This document shows, in pieces, positions 21,835 to 33,497 of a stretch of DNA of 64,000 bases. The stretch is from Pyropia haitanensis (Eukaryota > Rhodophyta > Bangiophyceae > Bangiales > Bangiaceae): assembly GCA_008729055.1 (NCBI GenBank), contig SDUX01000006.1:62001-126000 (forward strand), in the 5' to 3' direction. Made by a program: the position numbers and the translations under genes. Position 1 is the first letter of the stretch, and each line of letters begins with the position of its first letter. The notes beneath the pieces were generated by a model that was not told the origin of the DNA, searched no databases, and was given only the letters and a program-made list of their open reading frames with translations.

Positions 21835-22390
21835 CGCCGTCGCCGTCGCCATCCTCGCCGTCGCCGCCGCCATCGGGGTGTGGGAACGCGGGCGGGATAC
21901 CCCCAGGGGAGCCTACACCGCCAAGCGGCTCGGCTGGGCCACCCGCCCACGATATGGGAGCGGCCGCCACCGCCGTGGATGCCGCCAATGGCGGCGGCGG
22001 CGCCCAGCCGGCCAGCCCGCCCCCCGTCCGGGGGCGCCCACCCGCACGAGCTGGCGCAGCAGACACCTCGCCGCCCTCCCCCCCGCTCTCCTCTGCCCCT
22101 CTTTGTCCACCTGCGCCCCCCCCTCCCCCCTCCGCCCCCACCGTCGCGACGACCGCCGCCACGTCGGCGGCCGACCACGCCGCCGCGGCGGCGGGAAACG
22201 ACAGCACGTCCGTCGCGGCGCGGACGCCGCGGTACGTCCCGTTGAGTGACCGCACCGCCGCGTCCGACGCGAGCCACACCGCCAGCGGCGCGGCGGGGCG
22301 GCCGAGGGCGGCGCGGAGGAGGCGCAGCTGGGCGGTGACGAGCGGGAGGGAGAGGCGGACGGTGCGCTGGGTGTTGCGGAGGGAAATCAT
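21467..22390 (-). CDS. YBEY: Endoribonuclease YbeY / rRNA maturation factor
   Basis: Metal-dependent RNase of the UPF0054 family that matures rRNA in bacteria and organelles. The start is ATG at 22390. The protein has the L-N-G-T-Y-R-G-V-R-A-A-T-D-V-L-S-F-P motif near residue 50-67, a G-D-L-I-V-S strand, and the zinc site H-G-L-A-H-L-A-G-H-G-H with His235, His239 and His245 in the family's H-x3-H-x5-H spacing. It is 307 residues, twice the bacterial length, because about 110 residues of Gly/Ala/Pro/Asp-rich sequence are inserted between the D-V-L-S-F-P strand and G-D-L-I-V-S, and a Gly/Arg tail follows the catalytic core. The insertion keeps the frame. No clear transit peptide is visible, although plant and animal homologues act in plastids or mitochondria. 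Head-to-head with the TATA-bearing region at 22.7 kb. Confidence 0.9.
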
Positions 22391-22712
22391 GGCGGGGGTG
22401 GGGGTGGTGGGGTGGGGGGGGGGGAAGGGTTGGGCGGAAGGGTTGGGGGGGAAGGGCCGAGCACCAGAGAGGGAGGAGACACGGCTCCCACACCAAGGGG
22501 GAGAGGGGGGGGGGGTGAAACAGAGCGGTGGGGGTTCCGACCGTCGAGGGCGCCGTCGTCTGGCAAGCGAGGGAGGCGCGGGACGCGGTCGTGGTGCCGA
22601 AGCGCAATCGCGGCGCCGGATCACCCGCGTGGTTCCGCTACGTTTTTTCCCTCTCTCGCAGGCAAATGCACGTATTGTATGTATACTCTTGTACTCGTGG
22701 AATGTTGATGCC

Positions 22713-22719
22713 TATATAA
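22713..22719 (+). promoter_or_regulatory. TATA box (TATATAA)
   Basis: A canonical TATATAA in a locally AT-rich patch (22650-22730) within very GC-rich DNA. It faces the weak plus-strand ORF starting at 22822. Confidence 0.45.
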
Positions 22720-22821
22720 GTGCACGGAGTGTTAGCGCACGCGGGTCGCTCCCTGGCGCGAAGTGCTACGGTCCTCTTCTTCTCGTGCCTGCTGGACCCT
22801 GTGTCCGTGAGCGGGGCGCCG

Positions 22822-23577
22822 ATGGTTGAGAGCCGCGCGAGCACGGCGCACCACGGCGCGGCCAGCGGGGGTGGCAAAAGACACAGGCAGCCCCCACGCC
22901 GAGACGCTGCCCACCCCCCCCCCCCCCCCGCCCGCCGCCCCGTCCCCCTTTGCCGTCGTCCTCCGTTGCCCACCGCAACCCCCCCCCCCCCCCCCTTGGA
23001 CCCGCTCGCCCAGACGGCAGGGATCCCCCCCCCCCCCCCCGCCCGCGCGCGCGCGGCCGCAATGACGGCCCCTCCTGGGCGCACCCCCGCCGGCTGCCGC
23101 CGCGCGGCCGGCGCGGCCCGCCCGATGGGGATGGCGGCGGCGGTGGCGGTGGCGGCGGCGGCGGCGGCGGTGGCCGCCGCGGCCACGGCGGGCGGGGCGG
23201 CGGCGGGGGGCGCCGCCGCCCGCGGCGGCGGCGGCGTGCCGCTCGTCGGCCGCTGGGGGCGGCGGCGGCGGCGGCCGCCGCGGCGGCCGACCCGGCGACG
23301 GCGGCGCTGGTCGAGGCGCTCACCGCGGGTCGGCTGGACGCGACGCCGCCGCCGCCCGTCGCGCCGCTCTCGCGGGGGGTACTGGCCAGCGCTGGTCGCC
23401 CCCGCCGGCGGGGGGCGGGGCGCCTCGACGGGCGCGTCGGCGCAGGCGGCGGAGGAGCTGCAAGAGGCGTCGGACGAGCCGCTCGCGCGGCCGACGGCGT
23501 CGACGTGGACGCGGCCGACGACGCCGCCGGGGTGCCCGCCGCCGGCCGGCAGGCGGACGGGGCGCTGGCGCCCATAA
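22822..23577 (+). CDS. Hypothetical Ala/Pro-rich protein
   Basis: An open frame beginning at ATG 22822, about 105 bases after a TATA box. The first third is Pro-rich over several C runs; an inner ATG at 23062 leads into an Ala/Val-rich hydrophobic stretch (about 23125-23220). Further on, D-P-A-T-A-A-L-V-E-A-L-T-A-G-R-L-D-A-T and A-Q-A-A-E-E-L-Q-E-A-S-D look like real helical protein but lie in two different frames, so at least one indel or splice is implied around 23230-23390. The product may end at 23577 or, in the other frame, at 23594. No family is recognised. Confidence 0.28.
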   Translation: MVESRASTAHHGAASGGGKRHRQPPRRDAAHPPPPPARRPVPLCRRPPLPTATPPPPPLDPLAQTAGIPPPPPARARAAAMTAPPGRTPAGCRRAAGAARPMGMAAAVAVAAAAAAVAAAATAGGAAAGGAAARGGGGVPLVGRWGRRRRRPPRRPTRRRRRWSRRSPRVGWTRRRRRPSRRSRGGYWPALVAPAGGGRGASTGASAQAAEELQEASDEPLARPTASTWTRPTTPPGCPPPAGRRTGRWRP

Positions 23578-23594
23578 CTGGCTCGTTACAATGA

Positions 23595-26226
23595 GCGGAG
23601 ATTGCGGGAGACGGAGCCGCTGTGGACTCCCTCGCATCACCCCAGCCTCTCAATCCCTACCATCGCCGCGGGAGTGTCGGCGGGTCCACGTGGAGGGCGG
23701 CGAGAGGGACTCACGACGGGGCCGTATGGCCGCTGACGGTAGCCGACGCGCGGGCCGCCGCTGCCGCGCCGGCACCCCCCCTCCACCAGCTCTACGTTGT
23801 CGTCGACCAGGCGGCTACAGCGGCGCGGTGTGTTCCCTCGGCCGGCCCGTGCGTGTCTACCGACATTGTCTCAGCCAGCGAAGAACACAATTGCACGTGT
23901 CCTGCTCACCCCCCCCCCCTCTACACGTCCGTTTTCATATCCCCACCCCACTGCCACGCTGCGCAGCCACATGGCACCCGCTCACCTCCTGCTATCTGGT
24001 CTGGAGAACCACGGGGCAAACGCTACGAGGGGGGTACACGGGTAGAGGACCGCCGGCCGGCACCTTTGCCTTATCTCCTTCATAGCACGCACCCAACCCT
24101 TTCCCGGCGCCTCCTCTGCAATCCCCGCCATCTCCACCGGGAGGGCGGCGAGTAGTGGTGGAAGGCAGCGACGGAGGCTCAAGCTGGGTCATCGACTGCT
24201 GACGGTAGCACCACCCCGCGAGCGGCCCACACAGACCCCGTACGGGTGGAGTGCCAGAGGACGACAGCAGCAGTCCCTCCCGCCGTCCTCCAAGCCAGCT
24301 ACCGTGGTGCCGCTGTCGCCGTGGCGGGGACAGGGTGCTCGCTGGCCACACGCGCCACGCGCGAGGGTGCCGGCGGCGCATATGCAGGTGCGTGTGGCGG
24401 GCACGGGTCCGTGGAAGGCGTGTGGGGTCACCCGGCGAGGGGCGGCCGGGCGGTTGCCGTCGTGAATGTTGCTGCAGCCACGGACCGATCTCGCCCGCGT
24501 GTCCGCGCAGGCGGCAGAGGAGCAGTACAGAGTGGAACGCCAGGGGGCGGGACGCCAGGAGACGACGAGGTTGGGGCGGGGAAAGTAGGCCGGGTGAAGG
24601 ACCTGCCGCCGCGAGGGAGGGAGGGGGTGAGTCGAGCTCACGGCGGCGGTGCGCGGCGCCCCCGTCCCGCCCCCACGTACCGCCGCCGTCGCCGCTGCCG
24701 CCGCCACTGCCGTCATTGTCGCGTCCGCCTCGACGAATATTGCGCGTAGAGCGCTTACGAATCCACGCACAGCGGATTCCCCGCCCGAGGCGACGGACCT
24801 TACACACCGTCGCCCACGGCGGCGGGGCCCCACCGCCGCGGCTCGCCGGCCATTCCCCCCCCTCTGGCGCGGTGATGGGACGAGGGGAGACAGGCGGGCG
24901 ACTCCCACCGCTAGCCGCGCCGTGACGTTTGGGATGGGGGATCTCGGGCGGGGGCGTCGCCGCGGCAGCACTCCCCCCCTGTGGGAATCCCGCAGCCACG
25001 GCCGCGACACTCGGAAACCGGCGTCGCGCCCGCAGCGCGGCGGGTCCATCCTCCGCCGCACCCTCCCTCGCACGAGCGGTGGGGGTGGTATGATACGCGC
25101 CCCCCCTTTACAACACCCGTCGAACCCACTCCTAGCTGCATCCGGTGAACGCCGTCGTGTGTCCAAGGCGCTGCGGCGGGGTGCAGAGAATCTCTACTAT
25201 CATACTTGCGGCACCCCATCCATCGAGGTGGTCCCTCAAAGCTATGGACGGAGGACAGCCAGGAGTGCGCGGGTGCGGTTGGTGTTGTGCCTCGTGGCTC
25301 CCAATATGGCAAAGTCCTCATGGGTGGTCACGGCGGGCCGCGGATCAAGCGTTCTATTGGTCCAGCCCCCTGTATCCGGCCCAATGGATGGTAGAGGCGG
25401 GCGCGACCACTGGGCCGTGATCGTTGATCTGGGTCTTACATTGTGATGTGTCCTATACTGGCGCCGCAACCTTTATTCACCAACCTCGCGTGGGCGCCGG
25501 CGCCGCCTGGCCGACGGCATGCCACGGAAACGAGCTGGTGTGGGGTGGCGGGCCCCCTCGGCCAGGGCGCACGTTGCCGAGTAGCTACCCCCCCTCCCGC
25601 GCAGCCAGAGACGGCCACCGCGGTGGCGGAACCGCCGCGGCTGCGGCTCGTCCGCCGCCCGCCCCCCTGCCAGCCGCGTTGATCCCAAGCCGCCACCACC
25701 CCTGCCGCCGCCGCTCGCAGTCCCCCACGCACGCCTTCCCCCCCCCACCGCCGCCTCCTTTGCTGATGGCCATTTCTGCTTGCCACCCTCGGACGGAGAG
25801 ATTCCCCTCCCCCCCTCACGCCCGTCAGCCGCGCCTGACGCGCCAGCCCGCCCCTCATATTCGGCGTCTGATGCGGTAGATTCCAAGATTCGGTAGCCCC
25901 CAGCCACCGCCCGTCGCCCCCCGGCCGCGCCCGTCTCGTTGCGCGCGCGGAGCGGGGGAGCGCGGGCGCCCCTCCTCGCATGGCACCTGGACCGTGCGCC
26001 AGACGGGGGGGTGGGGGGGGGGGTTGTGGTGGTGGTGGTGTGGACGGCGACGCGGTCACGTTCCCCCCACCACCCCCCCCCCCGCCCCCCCGCCTCCCAC
26101 ATCCCGCCGACGCCGCGACCCGCACCGCTCGCGACCGGTGACCCGGTGTGGGCGCCGCCGAGGGTGCGTCGCGGCTGGCGCCCCGCGCGGGGGGGTGGGG
26201 CGGGTCACTGGGTGGGCGTGTGCAGG
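23595..26226. other. 2.6-kb region without a recognised gene
   Basis: GC is about 65%, lower than the gene blocks. Long open frames exist on both strands (for example 23992-24999 and 24189-25166, minus) but have Arg/Ser/Pro/Cys composition, no domains and no G/C3 bias. Lower-GC patches lie near 25080-25480. It may hold decayed repeats or non-coding transcription units. Confidence 0.4.
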
Positions 26227-26232
26227 TATATA
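26227..26232 (+). promoter_or_regulatory. TATA box of the phosphate symporter gene
   Basis: GGTATATAGG at 26225-26234, about 220 bases upstream of the symporter ATG. It is the only clear TATA element in the upstream kilobase and has the right orientation; pyrimidine-rich leader sequence follows. Confidence 0.5.
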
Positions 26233-26450
26233 GGCCGCTGGTCACAGCGATCACTGCTGCACGCGCGTCGCGAGGTGAGTGCCGCACGCCCGCGTCAGAC
26301 GACGAGTGCCTGCGAGAGCGGTCGCCCGCTTCCCCGTCGCGGCCGCTGCCCCCGTCCCCGCTGCCGCGGCGCCCGTCGTCCCCTTCCCCCCCCCAACCGC
26401 CCGCTTTTCTCAGTGGTCGTGGCGGTGGTGGTGGCGCACCTCCCCCGACC

Positions 26451-28714
26451 ATGAGCACGTTTAGCTCGGCGGCATGGCCGCCCACGAATGCGACCGTGCT
26501 GGGCTCCCTCGGCGACGCGCTGACCGTCCAGTCGGTCGCGAGCAACCGGTGGATGGTCATCCTGGGCGGCATCCTCGCGTTTACCATGGCGTGGGGGATT
26601 GGCGCCAACGACGTGGCCAACGCGTTCGCCACGTCGGTGGGGGCGGGGTCGCTGACACTCAAGTGGGCGTGCATCATTGCGTCGTTTTGCGAATTTGGGG
26701 GCGCGGTCCTCCTCGGCTCGCAGGTGACGGATACGGGTACGTTCGGTGGGGGCGCGTGAAGCGTGGACTTTGGTGGTGGGCCGGCGTCGGGAGGGGTCAG
26801 TGACGGTGAGGGAAGCGTCTCGTAGCAAGGACGGCGGTCGTAGTGTGCGAGTACCAGGCAGCGGCTGTCTGGGAGGGGCTTCTGGCTGACCACGTTGTTG
26901 AGTGGCGCTCTCCTGCGTGCGTGTGCCTGATGTTTAACTCTCGCACCCCTCGTGTCACCTGCGTACGTATATCTCTCTCTTTGCCGGTTCCCTTGCTTTT
27001 CCCCTCCGCCTGCCCTCTCGCAGTGCGCAAAAAGATTATCGATGTGGACCTGTTTGACCCCGCCAACGCGGGCGCCTCCAACGGCCCTGAGCTGCTGATG
27101 CTGGGCTTCTTGTCTGCGCTGGCTGCCTCGTCGGTGTGGCTGGTAGTGGCCACCTACTTTGGCCTCCCCGTGTCGACCACCCACTCGATTATCGGCTCGC
27201 TGGTGGGCGTTGGCCTGGCCTTTCGCGGCACGGACGCGGTCATTTGGCTGTCGAGCGGGAGTGGCCTCAAGCGCTTGAAGGGCATGGTTGGCGTCATCCT
27301 TTCGTGGGTGGTGTCGCCCGTCCTGTCGGGTATCTTTGGTGTCATTATCTTCCTCATTGTGCGCACGACGGTGCTGCGGACGGCCAACCCGTACAAGAAT
27401 GGCTTCCTCTTCCTGCCCTTCTTTTATGCCTTCACCGTGGCCATTACCATCTTCTTCATCATCTACAAGGGGTCGCCGAACCTGGATCTCGATGAGAAGT
27501 TCTCGGCCGCTGAGGCGTCGGGCATTGCCATTGGCGGCGGCCTGCTGGTGGCCCTCATCTCGTGGTGGACTGTCATTCCTGCGGCTAAGCGGTTTGTGGA
27601 CCGGTGGGAGGAGCGCCAGGTGGAGATGATGAAAAACCCCGAGATGAAGGCGAAGGAGTCCAAGGTCAACGCGGCGCTGGCCAAGGTGGGCATCAATGTC
27701 GACTCGCAGGGCATGCACGATGACCTGTCGGACGATGTGGTGGCGATGCATGACAATGCCGAGAAGTTCGATCCCAAGGCCGAGCAGCTCTTCTCGTGGC
27801 TCCAGGTCTTCACCGCCGCGTTTGACTCGTTTGCGCACGGTGCCAACGACGTGGCCAACAGCATCGGCCCCTTCTCTTCCATCTTCCAGCTGCACAAGAG
27901 CAATGGCCAGATTGCCAAGGTGGGCATCTCCAAGTTTGAGGAGAGCGGCACGTACACTGAGGGCCCGCTCAGTGGCCAGTCCTACGCTGAGGACGACCCG
28001 GTCCCCGATGGCAGCTCCTTCTGCGGCACCAACGCGGACGGTGTCAAGTTTTACCAGTGCACCTCGACTCCTCGCTTCCCCGAGCCGAGGAGCTTCAACG
28101 AGTCGGTCGCGGGCACGGCGCAGGAGTTCTCCCTGTACAATGACGAGGGTGCCTTGACGGGCAAGACGGCCACCTGCTACACGGACTGCACACAGGGGAA
28201 CTTTGCCTCCTATGGCAGCAACAAGCAGGACGTGCCGGTGTGGATTCTGGCGCTGGGCGGCGCCGGCATTGTGCTCGGGCTTGCCATGTGGGGCTACCGC
28301 ATTATTGTGGCCATTGGCATGAAGCTAACCAAGCTCACCCCATCGCGTGGGTTTGCCATTGAGGTGGGCGCCGCTCTGACCGTCATCATCGCGTCGCGGA
28401 TTGGCCTGCCCGTGTCGACCACCCATTGCCAGGTTGGGTCGACCATTGGGGTGGGCGTGGTGGAGCTCAAGGGCAACACGGTCAACTGGAAGCAGTTCGT
28501 TGGCATTGCCGTCGGATGGGTCTTCACCGTCATCTTCACGGGCGCGCTCGCGGCGGCCATCTTCTCGTTTGCCTCCTACTCGCCGCAGATCTTTGAACAG
28601 CCGCAGGAGCTGGACTACTGCCCGGGAGAGCAGCTGTTTGTCCTCGACGACACGACCAACCCGGCCGCGCCCGTCTTCCGCGGCGTCCGCTGCTCGGGGA
28701 TCCCGACCTTGTAG
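26451..28714 (+). CDS. Na+/phosphate symporter, Pho4/PiT family (one intron)
   Basis: Plasma-membrane inorganic phosphate importer, 658 residues. Exon 1 is 26451-26736; the intron 26737-27023 begins GTACGT and ends in a pyrimidine tract plus CAG; exon 2 starts at 27024 and stops at TAG 28712-28714. The splice joins V-T-D-T to V-R-K-K-I-I-D-V, a conserved junction in the family. Both PD001131-type signatures are present: [14 protein letters not shown] near residue 50 and [10 protein letters not shown] near residue 368. The paired P-V-S-T-T-H motifs of each inverted repeat are also intact. About ten to twelve hydrophobic spans flank a hydrophilic central loop. A second large loop after the second signature (about 28000-28220) carries four cysteines and is probably extracellular. 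Related to yeast PHO89, Neurospora pho-4 and animal PiT proteins, which use Na+. Confidence 0.96.
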
Positions 28715-30930
28715 TCGCCTCGTGCGGGCGACGCGCGGCGCGTGGCTCGTGTGCGCTGCCGGTGATCATAGGTCTCTTTGTGCTTTGCTGGTTTTCTCAT
28801 TTTTTTTCGTAACTCATATGCGTACATATCTTCTTCTGCATACGCCATGTACGAGTCCATTGGGTGCGGGCGCCTGTGGCGCCACGTACACACGGTGGCA
28901 CCGGTCGCCTAGCTTGGGAGCGAGTGGCTTAACCCGACTCACGGACCAATGGCCAGCTCAGCGAGACGGGAACTACGCTGTGTTGTTCTCGGCCGTCCAC
29001 GTGCCGCTGGCCACAAACAGTGTGCCACCCACCACCACGAGGCCCCCATTCTATCCCACGTCTGCGTGCCACGCGCCAGGGTTACGTTTAGTCAAACCCT
29101 CCCCCAAGCCGAGAGCAGTGATTTGAGTGGGCTGCCCGGCCGAGGTCCACGTCACCCCCAGCCCCACAACCAAGAGCACCCGAAGCTGTGCTAGTAATTG
29201 ACCAGCGCCTTGTCTCTGTTGTCCAGCCACGTTCTTGCGGCTCATCATCGTTCTGTTCTTCTGCCATTCTCCACTGCTTCTTGTGGCTGTCTTCGCACTT
29301 GAGAACGGGAGCGGTGCCACCGTCACCACCGCGCTGCGGCTGCGCCCGCGACCCGCCGCCGGCCGTGGCACCTGGAACTCCCAAATGCCACGAGAGCCAC
29401 TCGGCACCAGCCCCGCAGCAGCGCACCCTCCCCTCTACCCGCGGCAGCCGCCGCCGCTGGTGCGGCTGCCGCGTGACGGGCACCCCAGCCACCACTGCGG
29501 GGGCGGAGCCTCCTGCTCCCCACCAGCCGCTGGTGGTTGGGGCGGTGGCGCGCGTGGAGGCCCCGACCCACGCCACGGGGCTGTAGCGTAGACGACCCGC
29601 CGGCCGCGTCACCGCGGGGCCAGGTCGAAATTTGGCGGAGCAGCCGGCCTCCCCCGGCGCCGGGGCCCCCGCACATCCACCGCGCGTCGCCCCGCTGGCA
29701 GCCCGTCGTCAGCGGGCACCACCCCGACGCCGCGGGCCCCCCGCGCGGCGCCCCCCCCGGCACGTCCCCTCTCCACGCGACGACGGGCGTGCTCGCGTCG
29801 ACGCGCCGGATGCACCCGCTCTGCTTGCACGCCGTGTGCCGACGGCACTATCGAGCGCGGTGTTATTTCTTTGTCGGTCCGCGCACGGTTGTCAACGCAG
29901 CGCTGGGCCGCGTCCTGCGGCAGCAGCGACCCACGGACGCGGCGGTGGTGCCCGGCGGCGAGGCGGCCGGCCGTGGCGGCAGCGGCGGCGGCGGCGGCGG
30001 CGGCGCCGCCGCCGCCGCCGCATGCACCCACTGCGTGCCCGGCGTGGGGGGCGTCCCCGGAGGCGGGGCGGCTGTCCTACCCGCAGCCTCACGACGTCGC
30101 GGCCGCCGCGTGGGCAGCGCTGGCAGACGCCAGAGTGATGGGCGGCGGCGTCGGCGGCATCGAGACCGTCCGCGCGGTCGACGCCGCGCACCAGCAAAAT
30201 GCGCTGGGCTTGGCCGCTTTCGACGGAGGACCTCCACCGCTGCGGCAGCAGGCACTGCCGCCACCGCGTCGCTCTCGCAGACAGCCAGCGGTGGTGGCGA
30301 CGGCGGCAGCGGAGGCGGCACCTGGCGGCACCGCCCGCGTCCCGCCAACGCACCCCCTCCTGCCGCCAGAGTTCTCTCCTGGCGGCGGCGGCGGGGGCAG
30401 CGCCGCCAAACGCGGACGGCCGGCAGTTCTGCGAGTTCCGGTAGCCCGGCCGTTCCGCGAGTTCCGGTAGCCCGGCCGGCGCCGACCCACCCGCCGCTGC
30501 CGCCATCACCGTCACCGCCGACGCGCGCGCGGCGGCGACCCGAAGGGCGCCGTTCCCATCGTGACCCCTTCCACCCAGCGGCCACCCAGCGGCCCCTGGG
30601 CGACCTCTGGCGGCGTGCCCCCCGCGACCGTCCCCCGGAGCATGGCGTCCCCTTTGTCAGAGTCGCCGTCCTGTACAACGGATCTACGTCCTGGCGGCAA
30701 CGTGACACATCCCCATGATCCCATTGGAACAGTCTTCAGAAATAATAATGATTCGACTTTTTTGTCTGATTTGTTTCTTACATGTAGTTGACTCGTCCTG
30801 GCCACACATCCCGATTGCGGATTGATTGGCGCAAACAAGTATAAGAGTGAAGAAATGTGAGCAACGACGGCGATCCCACTGGCGGAACAGGGAACGCACT
30901 GTGGAAGACGAAGCCAACAATGGAAAGACA
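28715..30930. other. Intergenic region with only weak ORFs
   Basis: Begins with the likely 3' UTR of the symporter, including a T-rich patch at 28795-28815. Between 29200 and 30700 GC rises and open frames of 390 (+, 29537-30718) and 281 codons (-, 29863-30708) overlap; I recognise no domain in either. A direct repeat of about 28 bp containing GCGAGTTCCGGTAGCCCGGC lies at 30424-30478. Confidence 0.4.
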
Positions 30931-31105
30931 TATTGCTGTCTTCTCAATTTTGTCCGATCTGGTCGAAGTCAAGAGCGGGGTCCAGAGCTGGTCAACTGCA
31001 CCTCAGCCATCCATGTAGCCGGATAAAACCGATCGACCAATGGAAAGTTGACCAGACCCAGTCTTGACTTTGATCACATCGGACAAACTTGGGAGGACTG
31101 CAATA
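30931..31105. mobile_element. Fold-back (MITE-like) inverted repeat
   Basis: The arms are about 67 and 60 bp: 30931-30997, beginning TATTGCTGTCTTCTCAA, and 31046-31105, whose reverse complement begins TATTGCAGTCCTCCCAA. The arms agree at most positions through T-TTGTCCGAT, then AAGTCAAGA and end in CTGGTCAACT, around a 48-bp spacer. No ORF is present. A related arm lies at 15728-15753. The element sits in a roughly 50% GC island. A clear target duplication was not seen. Confidence 0.75.
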
Positions 31106-32342
31106 GAAGGTTTCTTGTAGAAAGCGTCTGACAAGGAATGCGGCGGCGCCATCAAGCGTGCTCAATCGATGTTCTTGCTGACCTCGTCTGGTGCCCACCA
31201 CTTGTGCATATGTCAAGTCCTGGACATGAACTCGTTACGATGCGCCACCGCGCCACAAATGCAGAGAACTGAAAAATTCATCGAATGTGTATAAGAATTG
31301 TGCTTTTTGTTGTCGAAGGCGATGTGATTTAAATTATGGAGGCAGAACAAGCCAACAATGCAGCGCGAGCATTCAGCAGCAGTTGCCAGCGTTGCCGACA
31401 TGTGCCAACCAGGTAGACTTTGATTGATGTTGTCACGTAAACAACTCTGTCCCGCTCCATCGCTCCTTCCATCCGGAAGATGTCACCTCCAGTCGAAGGG
31501 ATGGAACTCGTGCGGCAGCTTTGTCAGGATCAACAATGACATCTGGGTTCATCCAACCTGTAGACAGCAGGAATGGTCCAGCCTCGTTGGACGACGATGT
31601 CACGTCAGCCCGCGTGGAGTTGATGCCAGCGTCAGCAGGCAGGAATTCAGAGATACGTGGCGAGTCAACCACGTAATCCATTGCGGATTGATGCAATAGA
31701 AGAAGATGACAATGCTTACAGTGTGTTGGCTCACGGCTCGTGGCTGCCGAGGGCCCCCCGGTCGGGATCCTGCGTGTCTTGGCCGGGGCGACCGGCTCGA
31801 CCACCCAGTGGACGACGAATGGGTTGCCGACGACTGCCACTGACCACATTGGTTCAGACGGAGGCGCCTGCACCGAGTCGACGGTGGCCCAGAGCCGTCG
31901 GCCGTCACGTGGCACCAACCAGCGCAGAGGGGATCTTGACAGGGTCAAATTTGAGCCTCTCAGCGTACACGACGAGCGCCGCCGACGGTCGACGACGGCT
32001 CCTCGGGACACCCCCCTGCGCTCGAGCCAGGAGGGGGGGGGGGTCCCGCGAAAAGATGCCTCCCAGTGCACTGCCCGCCGCCGGTGCACTTCGTTGCTCG
32101 CGTGGGACGGCCACCTCTTCACGCGCTCGACAATCTACTTACAACGAACGGCCTGGGGTTCTCAAAACCACGACGACCGCCGTCCCATCCCCACACACCA
32201 TTGCCCGCCGCACCGCAACCACCACTGTCATCGCCAACTCTCTAGCTCCCGCTGGTGCCTCTCCCTTCCCCGCTGCCCTTTCTCGCCGGCGTTTCCCCCC
32301 CCCACCGTCCCCTCCGTTCCCCCCCCCCCGCCCTCGGTCACC
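31106..32342. other. Upstream region of S-adenosylmethionine synthetase
   Basis: A lower-GC stretch (31106-31700), then rising GC and a strongly pyrimidine-rich leader with several C runs up to the ATG. The open frame that continues upstream of the synthetase start to 31740 has no ATG context or conserved sequence and is not taken as part of the gene. Confidence 0.5.
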
Positions 32343-33497
32343 ATGTCGGCAATGAAGAACTTCCTGTTCACGTCCGAGTCGGTCAACGAGGGCCACCCTG
32401 ACAAGCTGTGCGACCAGGTGTCGGACGCTGTCCTGGACGCGTGCCTGGCGCAGGACCCGCACTCCAAGGTCGCTTGCGAGACCGCCTCCAAGACGGGGAT
32501 GGTCATGTGCTTTGGCGAAATCACCACCACCGCCAAGGTCAACTATGAGGAGGTCATCCGGGAGGCGATCAAGTCTATCGGCTTTGACGCGGAGGAGAAG
32601 GGCCTCGACTACAAGACGTGCCGCGTCCTCGTCGAGCTCCACGCCCAGTCGCCTGAGATTGCTGCCGGGGTCCACGAGGGCCGCACCTCGGACGACCTGG
32701 GTGCTGGGGATCAGGGCATTATGTTTGGGTATGCGACCAACGAGAGCGAGGACCTGATGCCCCTGACGCACTCGCTGTCGACCAAGCTTGGCCACCGCCT
32801 GACCGTCGTCCGCAAGGAGGGCATCTGCCCGTGGGTGCGTCCCGACGGCAAAACGCAGGTGACCGTTGAGTATGAGCGCGACGGCGGGGCGCTCAAGCCC
32901 AAGCGCGTGCACACGATTGTTATTAGCACGCAGCACGATGATGAGGTGAGCAACGAGAAGATCCGTTCGGACCTCATGACGCACGTCATCAAGGAGGTGA
33001 TCCCCGCGCAGTACCTGGACGACGACACCATCTACCACCTCAACCCGTCGGGCCGGTTTGTCATTGGCGGCCCCGAGGGCGACGCTGGCCTCACTGGCCG
33101 CAAGGTCATTATCGACACGTATGGCGGGTGGGGCGCCCACGGTGGGGGCGCCTTTTCGGGCAAGGACCCGACCAAGGTGGACCGGTCGGCGGCCTACGCG
33201 GCGCGGTGGGTGGCCAAGAGCATGGTCGCTGCTGGCCTCGCTGAGCGGTTGCTTGTGCAGGTCAGCTACGGCATTGGCATTGCCGAGCCGATTTCGGTGT
33301 TTGTCGACTCGTACGGGACGGGCACGAAGTCGGATGATGAGCTGCTGGCGATTGTCAAGAAGAACTTTGACCTGCGGCCGGGGGTGCTCATCAAGGAGCT
33401 GGACCTCCTCAAGCCCATCTTCAAGAAGACGAGCGCGTATGGGCACTTTGGGCGGGAGGGTTTCACGTGGGAGACGGTCAAGAAGCTTGAGCTCTAG
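32343..33497 (+). CDS. MAT: S-adenosylmethionine synthetase
   Basis: Makes S-adenosylmethionine from methionine and ATP in the cytosol. It has 384 residues, the normal length, in one exon. G-H-P-D-K (residues 17-21) binds ATP and Mg, G-A-G-D-Q-G (about 120-125) is the first signature, and G-G-G-A-F-S-G-K-D (about 267-275) is the second P-loop-like signature; the substrate-binding D-P-T-K-V-D-R-S follows. The ATG at 32343 has a CACCATG context and matches the family's usual N-terminus. No homopolymer insertions or frame breaks occur. The 3' flank has an A-run then an AT-rich patch (33560-33585) that may include the polyadenylation signal. Confidence 0.98.
   Translation: MSAMKNFLFTSESVNEGHPDKLCDQVSDAVLDACLAQDPHSKVACETASKTGMVMCFGEITTTAKVNYEEVIREAIKSIGFDAEEKGLDYKTCRVLVELHAQSPEIAAGVHEGRTSDDLGAGDQGIMFGYATNESEDLMPLTHSLSTKLGHRLTVVRKEGICPWVRPDGKTQVTVEYERDGGALKPKRVHTIVISTQHDDEVSNEKIRSDLMTHVIKEVIPAQYLDDDTIYHLNPSGRFVIGGPEGDAGLTGRKVIIDTYGGWGAHGGGAFSGKDPTKVDRSAAYAARWVAKSMVAAGLAERLLVQVSYGIGIAEPISVFVDSYGTGTKSDDELLAIVKKNFDLRPGVLIKELDLLKPIFKKTSAYGHFGREGFTWETVKKLEL

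Noticed and set aside
29537..30718. 393-codon plus-strand ORF after the symporter
   Set aside because: Overlaps equally long minus-strand frames, no domain, Arg/Gly low complexity; treated as non-coding.
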